Assembly: GCA_030062745.1 (NCBI GenBank)
Contig: CP099846.1
Span: 1,860,001 to 1,924,000, forward strand
From: Capitulum mitella
Taxonomy: Eukaryota; Arthropoda; Thecostraca; Pollicipedomorpha; Pollicipedidae
DNA: 64,000 bases
Direction: 5' to 3'
A program made the translations under genes and the position numbers. This document shows, piece after piece, positions 51,601 to 59,385 of this stretch. The notes beneath the pieces were generated by a model that made no database searches, was not told the origin of the DNA, and saw nothing but the letters and a program-made list of their open reading frames with translations. Positions within the stretch are counted from its first letter, which is position 1, and each line of letters starts with the position of its first letter.

Positions 51601-54600
51601 TCGCCGGCCGCAGCGCGCTCGAGCTAGCCTCGCTGGCCGTGTTTTACGCGCTCTGCGTCAAAAGCTGGCTGGCCGCCGACAAGCTCGGTATGTGGGAGTT
51701 GGTTGGGGCAGAATAGGGTTTGTCTTTTGCCGGTGAACTTAATACGTCTGGTTCAGTTTTTGGATGCACCCCATCCCTCGGCATTGTGTATGTTCTGTGG
51801 ACATGTGACATCGTGATGCGGATGTGAAAATCGTGCCGTGCTTGATCGCCATAGAATGCTAGATATCGATGACCGTAATTCATTTCATATTAAGAATATT
51901 GGCTCTGATTAGCACTGCCGAAGCTAAGCTTGAAACCCCCTCGGTGGCCTCCTTACACGCAGATTTTGTATCTGACGGTGCTTCAGACTGTCTGCCCTCT
52001 GTTTCACCGCTGTCTCCCGTCACGATCTGTCCTGACTGATGAACGTGCCATCTGCCGGCAGCCTGCGTGGCGGAGCACATCCACATGCTGGGCATGGTGT
52101 TCGACACCGTGGACCACATCGGCGGCGTGCTCCTGTCCATGCACTGCCCGCGAGAGATTCGCAGCCACGTCCGGGAGCAGATGGAGAGCGCCCACCGGGT
52201 CGCCGCCGCTCTCAGGTACCGGCTCCCTGCGCTGGCCGCTGTGGCCGTCAGTGCTGGGCTGACGAAATGGAGATGGCGACACAGCTCAGTGATTTACGTC
52301 CAGTTTGTGAGGGCATGCTCGCGGGTTAGGCGTCGGCTGGTGTCGCTGAGATGCACGGCGCGCCGCAGTCACAGCACGCCGTCTCGACCACAGGACGGCC
52401 GAGTTTCTCTCGCTGCTGGTGGAGGCCGACCTTCTGTGCGAGGACGCGGACGACTCCCAGATCAAGCTGGACACGCTGCGGCACATCGTGCTGGACGCGC
52501 CGTGCGCGACCCGCCGCGCGCGGCCGGCTCCGGCGGCGGCGCTCCGCGGCGGGGCCGCGACCGAGCCCGGCGCCGCCGCGGCTGACCGTGAGCCCGGCCA
52601 GCGGTCAGCCGCCGCCGGCCGAGAGCGGCCGCGACCTGCCGCCGCCGGCCGGCACCCTGGGCAGCCCGCTGGGCCGCGACGCCCGCTGGCTGCAGCACCA
52701 ACCGCGCTGCACCTCGCCGCTGCTGCGGCGGGTGCAGTTCGCGCCGCCGCCGCCGCTGCTGCACCCGGCCGACTGCGCCTGCGCCGGCTGCGCCTGCCCG
52801 CGCCGCCTGCTGCTCACGTTCCGGCTCAGCCTGCAGACGGCGCGCGCCGCCGCGCTCGCCGACGACGTGCGCCGGGCGCTGGAGTTCTGCAGCGGCGCCG
52901 ACGGCGTGTACCCGCAGCTGGAGGAGAAGGTGGGCACCGGCTGGACCCGCTGCCTGTTGGTCGTGAGGCGCAGGGGCCGCTGCCGGAGCGGCGCCGGCCG
53001 CGGGATGGCTCGCGATGTCTCGCGGTGTCGGGTCTCCTGTCTTCCTGGTGCCCCTACTGACTATCTGCGGGGAACGGAGGGATTTTTGGCGGGATCTCCC
53101 CTCTACTGCCTGCTCGGGACGCTGTCGTTTGTACAGGAGCCCGCGGTTTTCTGAGATACGCAGCGTTTAGCGCCAGTTTACAGCCCAGTTGTTCGCAGTA
53201 ACCAGAGAAGAGATCCGCGGAGAATCCGTTCACAACCCAGGTATCTACGGCTACCTGAGAAACGGCAGACGGCATCAGTGACAGAATCGGCTGACGTCTG
53301 GTTTGCGAGTAGCTGGCAACCCACCTGCGACAGAACACTGGGCTCGTATGATCTGTACATTAAGCCAAGATCCCTTAAAGGAGTGAATGACGCTTCACAA
53401 AGTACAGCCGAAGCGAGCGTCGGAGTCGCAGCGAGCGCAAACGCAGCTGTTGTTTCCATTACTCGATGGCCCGGTCCGTCTGTGACCCGGCGCGCACGTG
53501 TTGCAGGTGCGGGCGTCGGCGGCGGCTGCGCTGGCCGACCTCTCGCCCAGCCAGCTGGACTCTGTGCTGGAGCCGGTGCGCGTGGCGCGCTGTCTGGGCC
53601 GACTGACGCACGCTGACATCTGCAGCTGGGCGGGCCGACACCGGCTGGCGGCGGAGAGCAGCGCGGCGGCGCTCCGCCTGCTGCGGGACCCGAGCTGGCC
53701 CCGCCAGGTCAGTCAGCCAGTCAGTCAGTCATTCAGTCAACCAGTCAGCCCTGACCCGAGTGGCCCCGCCAGGTCAGTCAGTCAGCCCTGACCCGGGCTG
53801 GCCCCGCCAGGTCAGTCAGCCAGTCAGTCAATCATTCAGTCAACCAATCATCCCTGACCCGACCTGGCCCCGCCAGGTCAGTCAGTCAGTCCTGACCCGG
53901 GCTGGCCTCGCCAGGTCAGTCAGTCAGTCCTGACCCAAGCTGACCTCGCCAGGTCAGTCAGTCCTGACCCAAGCTTGCCCCGCCAGGCCAGTCAGACTAC
54001 CCTGACCCGAGCTGGCCTCGTCAGGCCAGTCAGTCAGTCTGTCCGGATCCGAGCTGACCTGGCCAGGTCAGTCAGTCAGTCCTGACCCGAGCTGACCTCG
54101 CCAGATCAGTGCTGACCTGAGCTGACCTCGCCAGATCAGTTCTAAGCGGAGCTGGCCTCGCCAGATCAGTGCTGACCGGAGCTGACCTCGCCAGATCCTC
54201 CAGCCCGGCACTCGCACGGCTGGTTTATTTGACATTAGCTCTGCTCTCTCTGTTACGCGTCATGTGGCAGATTGCGTTGGATGCACAGCTTAGGCCGGAT
54301 GGGAAGTAAGTTGATCATGCTCTACGAGTCATTGTATTCTTCGATTAAGCAAAACACGGAGTGCGAGCTGATTCCGTTATTTACTTACTGTTCTGCTTTT
54401 CAGTTGGTCGCACGGCACATGTACCTCCTGACCGAAATATGGAACCAGCGTATTCTGATAGACAGAATTCTGTCAGAGGAGCATGAAGAAATGTCAGCAT
54501 TAAGCGAAGAAGTTAGTAAAGGTGGGTGCCCGCGACATTAGTTTAGCAGTTAGTAAATGTAGGCGCCTGTTCCCGGCGAATAGCGCACGTGACCACGGCC

Positions 54601-55372
54601 GGCGCCCTCGCTTGCGACGGGGGTCAGTTATGTGCAGCGGATTCTCAGATGAGTCACGTCGATGCTCTTCGCCGGTAGTGAGGCTCTGTGGTGTTTACTA
54701 TACTGTCGAGGACCGAGCGAGACCACCTACCGAGCTTGGTGTGTGGATGACAGTCCACGTACATGGTCCTGTGTAACTCTGGCAGTCGTTTGCGATATTT
54801 CTGGATTGTGTTTGGCGTCAACTTCTTACGTCTTGCGCTGGGAGACGATAGGCAGCATTTCCTTCGTGACAACTAGTGTGGGCAGGTGTGTACGTCCGGT
54901 CTGTGAGCAGAACACGCGTTTGAGGTTGCTTTCCACATAGGATGTTTGCTTCGCCAGGAACCCCGTTTGAGTGAGGTTTGGAAGTTCCCTTGCATGACGT
55001 CCCCACCTGCATAATGCTTCACATGTACGACCTCTAGCGCTTGTTTCGAAACGTCCTCGATACTGCGTCCGCTGGTGACGCGCCGGCATTTTTTCAGTGC
55101 TCCTGGAGCCGGAGCCGGCCGAGGTGTCGCCAGGCCGTCGAACGCCGACACCCCCCGCCCCGCCGCCGGCTGAGCCGCAGGAGCCGCCGCGACGGCCGGC
55201 CAAGCGAGCGGGCCGCTGCCGTCCGGCGGCCGCCGCCGCCACCGCCGAGCCGGCCACGCCGCCCAGTCCGCCGCTGGTGCGCAGCACGCGGCGCCGGGCG
55301 GCCGCCGTCAAACAGGAGATCCAGCAGTGCCAGCCGGCCAGGGCGGCGCGCACGCGACGAAAGCCGGCCTAG
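42539..55372 (+). CDS. Separase N-terminal half, Three rows-like (no protease)
   Basis: Separase cleaves cohesin at anaphase. Its helical N-terminal part binds securin and folds against the protease. About eighteen exons here encode only that helical part (1246 residues, close to the roughly 1380 of Drosophila Three rows). Matches recalled from human ESPL1 include LTLWAKIKRDAAR (FWVRVKMDAARA), LKLEIKQYLLV (LLREELQAYKAV) and HPADCACAGCACP (HSPTCDCSLCASP), in the same order. Splice phases agree throughout. After a Pro/Arg-rich tail the frame stops at 55370, and no peptidase C50 catalytic His or Cys exon lies in the next 8.6 kb. Drosophila splits separase into thr and Sse, so a stand-alone Three rows-type protein is likely. 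Alternative: catalytic exons beyond the window joined by alternative splicing. Apart from the arrays listed, the introns show nothing recognisable. Confidence 0.82.
43555..43794 (+). CDS. Separase-like exon 2
   Basis: 80 codons from WPPLVQAFASAGPTYEAVYQ to ACAGK, helical. Acceptor CACTGTGACAG, donor GTGAGG, phase 0 at both ends. Confidence 0.8.
43940..44090. repeat. GTCCACTG/CAGTGGAC cluster in intron 2
   Basis: Six or more copies in both orientations, including a CACTGTCCAC...GTGGACAGTG stem at about 43943-43981. It is a simple intronic repeat. Confidence 0.7.
44133..44729 (+). CDS. Separase-like exon 3 (largest)
   Basis: 199 codons from EEFQLLADFCSHLERLVPL, Ala/Leu-rich helical repeats, to donor GTGAGG. 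Acceptor CACTGCCGACAG. Phase 0 at both ends. The antisense frame is also open because of GC bias. Confidence 0.82.
45350..45602 (+). CDS. Separase-like exon 4
   Basis: VTAPLATLACDAASLLAACP to GSWWSTVL, ending in phase 1 at donor GTGAGG. Acceptor CCGCCGGCAG. Confidence 0.82.
46592..46710 (+). CDS. Separase-like exon 5, GC donor
   Basis: VTVSGNLGVVAHRAGQLPEA, matching the TSNLAYSFYSHKLYAEA region recalled from human separase. It ends AAG/GCGAGT, a GC-AG intron, phase 0. Confidence 0.85.
47084..47269 (+). CDS. Separase-like exon 6
   Basis: SSVASKVQLLAEVQRSREQF to LTLWAKIKRDAARRQQTDCL. LWAKIKRDAAR is the clearest separase signature. Donor GTGAGA, phase 0. Confidence 0.88.
47270..47495. repeat. 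Degenerate TGGTCCGACTG tandem array in intron 6
   Basis: About twenty copies of an 11-12-bp unit, TGGTCCG(A/G)CTG, starting a few bases after the donor. It is a minisatellite. Confidence 0.8.
47707..47822 (+). CDS. Separase-like exon 7
   Basis: GETVVKVMSEVGADVLGGGD to LKLEIKQYLLV, phase 2 at donor GTCAGT. Acceptor TCGTCAG. Confidence 0.83.
48431..48605 (+). CDS. Separase-like exon 8
   Basis: GRELGEAVEAALDDLAGRPL to TLLREQ. Acceptor CCGTTACAG, donor GTGCGG, ending in phase 0. Confidence 0.8.
48690..49255. repeat. 37-bp minisatellite in intron 8, about 13 copies
   Basis: The unit is GGCCGGCCGGTCCTGTGATC followed by TGTTCATCACGGTCCGA. At least 13 copies keep TGTGATCTGTTC. One copy is shortened by four bases and some carry CGTGGTCGGA. 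There are no unique spacers, so it is not a CRISPR-like array. Confidence 0.95.
49569..49667 (+). CDS. Separase-like exon 9, GC donor
   Basis: LEPDKVSLLSLHMCIANYYL to EIEASK. Less GC-rich than its neighbours. Acceptor CCTTTTACAG, donor AAG/GCAAGT (the second GC-AG intron), phase 0. Confidence 0.78.
49977..50150 (+). CDS. Separase-like exon 10
   Basis: VSPLTRLNQRPAQPDDEVDL to ELADRLLGA. Includes an acidic, probably disordered loop. Acceptor CCCCCGACAG, donor GTCAGT, phase 0. Confidence 0.82.
50580..50745 (+). CDS. Separase-like exon 11
   Basis: DLVESEDYPPAELLTAVAGS to GDTQLAVS. Acceptor GTGGCCGGCAG, donor GTGAGA, phase 1. Confidence 0.82.
51137..51282 (+). CDS. Separase-like exon 12
   Basis: AACELLQLDLWPAGEALTEV to AWHHYHRHQ. 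Acceptor GTGCCGCTAG, donor GTAACG, phase 0. Confidence 0.8.
51468..51687 (+). CDS. Separase-like exon 13
   Basis: VDAATRLLDSVLTDPLLLSR to CVKSWLAADKL. Acceptor CGCCTGCAG, donor GTATGT, phase 1. Confidence 0.83.
52062..52215 (+). CDS. Separase-like exon 14
   Basis: ACVAEHIHMLGMVFDTVDHI to ESAHRVAAAL, phase 2 at donor GTACCG. Acceptor CTGCCGGCAG. Confidence 0.83.
52394..52929 (+). CDS. Separase-like exon 15 region with internal frame change
   Basis: The first part (TAEFLSLLVEADLLCEDADD to RHIVLDA) and the later part (ARWLQHQPRCTSPLLRRVQF, then HPADCACAGCACP, to YPQLEEK) are in different frames. A short intron at 52502-52601 (GTGCGC donor, GGCCAG acceptor) restores phase exactly; a sequencing indel is the alternative. 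The later part carries the Cys-rich H-x3-C-x-C-x2-C motif shared with separase. Donor GTGGGC. Confidence 0.7.
53507..53707 (+). CDS. Separase-like exon 16
   Basis: VRASAAAALADLSPSQLDSV to LLRDPSWPRQ. Acceptor CGTGTTGCAG, donor GTCAGT. The last 20 bases and the donor are copied repeatedly in the following intron. Confidence 0.82.
53690..54200. repeat. Tandem copies of exon-16 end plus 5' splice site
   Basis: The unit is approximately GACCCGAGCTGGCCTCGCCAG followed by GTCAGTCAGTCAGTCCT, with AGTCAG runs of variable length. Counting the true site, seven copies keep CAG/GTCAGT. Two carry GGCCAGT and the most distal ones CAGATC, so the decay increases with distance from the exon. Confidence 0.88.
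54404..54521 (+). CDS. Separase-like exon 17
   Basis: LVARHMYLLTEIWNQRILID to LSEEVSK. Lower GC than its neighbours. Acceptor TGCTTTTCAG, donor GTGGGT, phase 1. Confidence 0.75.
55098..55372 (+). CDS. Separase-like terminal exon (Pro/Arg-rich tail)
   Basis: Encodes VLLEPEPAEVSPGRRTPTPP, Ala/Pro linker, then RSTRRRAAAVKQEIQQ and RRKPA to TAG. Acceptor CATTTTTTCAG, in phase with exon 17. It resembles the disordered linker that precedes the protease in full-length separases, but it terminates here. Confidence 0.72.
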
Positions 55373-55920
55373 GAGCACCGCACTCGCCGCAGACGCTGAA
55401 GGCGGCGAGAACGAAATGGCCGGGGAAAACCGCCAATCCACCCCCGCGATTTTTCAGCTGTGGCCTTCGGCGAACGGCCACCCATGTGCCCAAGAGGGCG
55501 CCTAACGACAGCGATGACTGCGCTGTCTACTGCAGCTAATTCGGTGCCGTGATGCTGAATTAGGTGTCCTCCACAACACCTGCGGTCCGTCGACGCAGCC
55601 GCGGCGTATGGTAGGCGGTCCCCGCCGCCTGTCGGAGTACGGGTAAACACGACTCGGATAAACGCCCCGCGATTAATTGGCCGCGATCCGGTCCTGATCG
55701 ACCACGCATGACTGAATGGTTTGCACTGGCGGGCTTTCGGAGGTTCACTGACGTTTGCCGGCGCCACTGGGTCGCCGTCCCGCCATCAAGAAGTACAACG
55801 GAAGGGTTAAACGGTTCGCAGTGTTGGTAAAGCGGTGTGTTCTGGCGGTAGTCGAGGGCTCTTCATTTTTCCCAGCGACCTGGAGGTTTGCATTTGTGTG
55901 ACGCGTTGGTACGATTACGT

Positions 55921-55926
55921 AATAAA
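55921..55926 (+). terminator. Poly(A) signal AATAAA of separase-like gene
   Basis: The first AATAAA after the stop, about 550 bases downstream. It supports a real transcript end before the convergent gene. Confidence 0.5.
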
Positions 55927-56742
55927 ACTACTGATACCACACCAGCCGGGTCTTCAACACTCGACAGCATCTGGCCGTACCGCGAGTGTCGAAGTCCATC
56001 CGCAGTAAGCATAATGCTCGGTAGTTTACGCGCTTCATCAAGCCGGAATTCCGCGGCCAGCCAATCACTCGTAAACAAGCGCAGAAGCGTGCGTCTGTTC
56101 CCTTTACGACGGTGAATTCGCTCATCTGGCTCGAACCCGAATGGCTGTGTGTGGTCGGTACCACAGTGCCTGTGTTTATTTGCTCAGTGCCAGTGTATGT
56201 ATTCCCATGGTCACATTACATCAGCTAGGGGAGGGAGGGAACGCCGTACGGACACCCCACATAGGTCCGCATATATCACAGCAGCCGAGCCCATGGCGTT
56301 GGCTACTGACGCAACATTCTTACCGGTAACGATGAAACAAGCCGCGCCCGCGACCTGCCATGGCGACAAGCACTACACTTAATGTCACTAGAACACTACT
56401 CACACCGTATAGTGTCGTGCTCATTGCGTGGCACAGCGCGCACCCAGCGCACGGAAGCCGGATGTCTGAATAACGCAGTCACCAGTTAAACACGCCGCCT
56501 GCTGCAGTCAACCGAACCGTCGAAATTTACACGGTTCCCGGCCTGCGTCTCCAAAACATGCCCGGCGCAGCGTTATAGGCATTCCGAATCCCGACGACGT
56601 CTGTGGAGCCTCACAATCATCCTCACCGCGACCGGGACCAGTCGCACCGAACCTCGCACAGAAACACCATGTCTGGTCAGGCTGAACAGCACGTCCAGCC
56701 ACCGGCCGGCCGCGCTGACCTGCCGCCTGGCGGCCAGAGCGG
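55927..56742. other. Interval between convergent 3' ends
   Basis: 3' UTRs of the separase-like gene and the minus-strand gene. No further coding exon or RNA gene was seen. Confidence 0.5.
56175..56180 (-). terminator. Candidate poly(A) signal of the convergent gene
   Basis: TTTATT on the plus strand reads AATAAA on the minus strand, about 560 bases past the stop at 56743. The two convergent 3' ends would then be about 250 bases apart. Confidence 0.4.
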
Positions 56743-57789
56743 CTAAACGTGCGGCAGCCGCAGCGACACGGCCTGGTGCGCGGCCAGCCACAGCTCCAGC
56801 AGGCGGCCGGCGTCGTCCCCACAGGCGCGGACCCGCTGCAGCAGGCCCTGCAGCCGCGTCAGCACGTGGCTCGGCACGCGCACCGCGTCGCCGGCCGGCG
56901 GCTGCGGCGGCGGCAGGCGGCGGCGCAGCGCCCGCTGCAGGCGGAGCAGCAGGCCGAGCTCGTCGCAGGCGGCCGACAGGACCGAGACGCCGGCCAGCTC
57001 GGCGGCACTCAGTCGGACCGGCCGCCGCCACAGCCGGGCGGTGACGGCGCGCTGTTCGGGCTCCGGTGGCCGGCAGCGGCCGTCCCGCAGAGCGGCCGCC
57101 AGCCACGGCTCGGCCGGCCGCCGCCGCCCGGCCACGCCCAGCTCCAGCGGCGGTGGCGGCACGGCGGCGCCGGCCGCCGCCGGCAGCAGCAGCCGCTCCG
57201 GCCACGGGCGCGGCTCGCCGGCCGGCGGCGGCGGCTCGGCGCTCACCGCCGTGAGCGGCTCCAGCGCGTGCAGCTCGTCAAGCACGGCGCTGAACAGCGG
57301 CAGCGCCAGCAGCACCGTCTGGCCGGGCGCTGGCGCCGCCCCAGCGCCACCGTCTGAGTCCGCGTACGAGCTGGGAACACTGAACGTCAGCGTGCACGTC
57401 ACCGACTGGGCTCCACGCCGAAGAGGACTGATGTGAACCCGGAAATGGAGTGTGTCATCGTGCTTCCACGGCCTGCACAGGAACCAGCACTGGTGGGTGG
57501 TTCTGTTTTCACCGTTCAGGAACTGGACGTCAAATATTATTTGCCAGAATTCTTTGTAGAATGTGTTGCTAGTCTTGTTGCAAAGCTTGATTTCTGCATA
57601 CTGTTGAAGACAATTACCATCTTCTACGGTCTTCACCTCATGACTGAAATACTTTTCAAGAAGGGTATCACTGAGGTTAACAGCAAGAGAAATTTGTGAC
57701 ATACACTTTTTCTGAAACTCAGCAGTTTCATTCAACAACTGGAGTGAATCCACATGTTCTTTGATTTTCTCATCCGAATCCATGTCCAT
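56743..57789 (-). CDS. Uncharacterised 348-residue protein
   Basis: A single coding exon; I do not recognise the family. Residues 1-50 are acidic and helical (MDMDSDEKIKEHVDSLQLLN). Residues 55-150 read as alternating beta strands with Cys and Trp (CWFLCRPWKHDDTLHFRVHI). Then comes an Ala/Pro-rich stretch, and a Leu/Arg-rich helical C-terminus (LTRLQGLLQRVRACGDDAGR) ending SLRLPHV. Codon use shifts from AT-rich to very GC-rich at about residue 140. The acceptor TTTGTTTCAG lies at 57803-57812, with a TGA just before the ATG, so a noncoding exon is upstream. A seven-codon upstream frame, ATGAATGG..., overlaps the start. The beta-domain plus helical layout is faintly like Fanconi FANCB/FAAP100 C-terminal regions, a weak guess. 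Confidence 0.7.
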   Translation of the reverse strand: MDMDSDEKIKEHVDSLQLLNETAEFQKKCMSQISLAVNLSDTLLEKYFSHEVKTVEDGNCLQQYAEIKLCNKTSNTFYKEFWQIIFDVQFLNGENRTTHQCWFLCRPWKHDDTLHFRVHISPLRRGAQSVTCTLTFSVPSSYADSDGGAGAAPAPGQTVLLALPLFSAVLDELHALEPLTAVSAEPPPPAGEPRPWPERLLLPAAAGAAVPPPPLELGVAGRRRPAEPWLAAALRDGRCRPPEPEQRAVTARLWRRPVRLSAAELAGVSVLSAACDELGLLLRLQRALRRRLPPPQPPAGDAVRVPSHVLTRLQGLLQRVRACGDDAGRLLELWLAAHQAVSLRLPHV

Positions 57790-58557
57790 TCATGTTTCAA
57801 AGCTGAAACAAAAAATCATGTTTGTCTAGCGAGTGATAATGCACACTACACAGCAAGCATGACACAATGTGAGCAGACATTTCATGCGACTAGATCTATC
57901 GCTGGATTCCTGGGATTTGACCCCCTAGATGTTGGAAAATTAAGAACAAGTGCTAAATTCAGAGGACGGCCTTATGCCTTTACCCTTTCTTTAACTTAAA
58001 AATTTTCCTTTGCTCCTGAAAACATTTGCAAAAACATATGTTGGTTACTCTGGAGAACGGCATTTTCGGCCTAAAAACCACGAAAATTTCCTTTAATAAA
58101 CGGAAAGTGCGTAGCAAAATGCCCAACCTACCATAATATCTCACGACGAGATCGGTGACAATTTGCGTGCGCGCGCGCAAAAAAAAAGTATTACAGTACC
58201 GCAGTATCCCGCCCTTACCACCTGCACATGCTTGAGAAATCGCACTTTCTTTACAACCTTAAGCGGGTGATTACATTGACGGTCTTCGACAGCACTAAAT
58301 TTTTGATGGGATAGTCAAGGTTGTATGACACTTAATATATCAGAAATAAACAACAAAAAACTGACATGCATTAAAATAAATGGATGTGCATAATTTATCC
58401 ACACAGTCAGTACTAAAACATTAAAACACAAATTAATTAGTGCCAATTTACCAAAAAACAAAAACAAGTACGGATGACCACACAAAATCTAAGGAAAATG
58501 CAATAAAATAATGTAGCAATACTACAGATTTTGTTACAAATGGTAAGTAGCCTCACG

Positions 58558-58583
58558 TAATCTAACCTAATCTAACCTTACCC
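58558..58583. repeat. TAATCTAACC short tandem repeat
   Basis: TAATCTAACC twice, then a TAATCTAACCTTACC variant. CCTAA/TTAGG-like words occur, but no true telomeric run. Confidence 0.6.
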
Positions 58584-59009
58584 GGCCCAATATAACTGTT
58601 CGCGGCTTCCGCAACCATTGCAAGCGCGCCTGACCTGACTGAGGGTCAGCGCGCGGCCGGTAACACACTGCCACCTGTGGTGGAGGTCGAGCATGAATGT
58701 TTAGAGTTGGTCGGAGATGGCGGTGCGGTGCGGTTTGGCGCCAGGCATTATGTGTCGTGCTGCGATTGGTGGCAGTGGGTCAGCTGTCGTGCTTCTGCTT
58801 GGCTACTTCTGCATGGCACGCTATGATTCGCGGCAGTCGGTCAACTATTGTGACACGGGGTTGAGGCGTGTGTCGCGCATGAAGCACAGAAACTCTTGCG
58901 GGAAACTACTCTTGTCCGAGCTTGGGCAGCAACAGAAAGTGAACTCTTCTGCCTGTTTACGTGCCGGGTACCCAGATAGATTCGGAAACAATAACGTTAC
59001 CTAACCCCT

Positions 59010-59385
59010 ACCGCAAACTGATTGTTAAGCCTACAGAAACCAACTACTAGGCCTACATAAACCACTTATGACATCTAAAGCACACCAATTACTAAGTCTA
59101 CTGGAAGCTAACTACTGTGCCTACAATAAAATGATAACTAGGCATGCAGCAAAATGATTAACATGCCTACAGCAAACAAATAACCATGCCTACAGCAAAC
59201 TGACTACTGTATGATTTACTGATGTATGACACAGTCTGATCACTATGCATATAGCCAAGTGATTATTATACCTACACCGAGCCTATTACTACACCTCCTA
59301 CAAACCAATAAATATGTCTGTGGCAAACTGATTTCTATGTCTATGGCAAACTGACTAATATGCCTACAGCAAACTGATTGCTATA
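59010..59385. repeat. Degenerate tandem array (TGCCTACAGCAAACTGAT unit)
   Basis: A dozen or so units of about 27-30 bp based on TATGCCTACAGCAAACTGAT followed by TACT, with many substitutions. Stops occur in all frames. Confidence 0.85.

Noticed and set aside
58558..58583. Interstitial arthropod telomere repeat (TTAGG)
   Set aside because: Only two or three TAATCTAACC units. No run of CCTAA.
58717..59004. 95-codon plus-strand open frame with a hydrophobic stretch
   Set aside because: Sits in the likely promoter region of the minus-strand gene. No homologue recognised, and a single open frame of this length is expected by chance.
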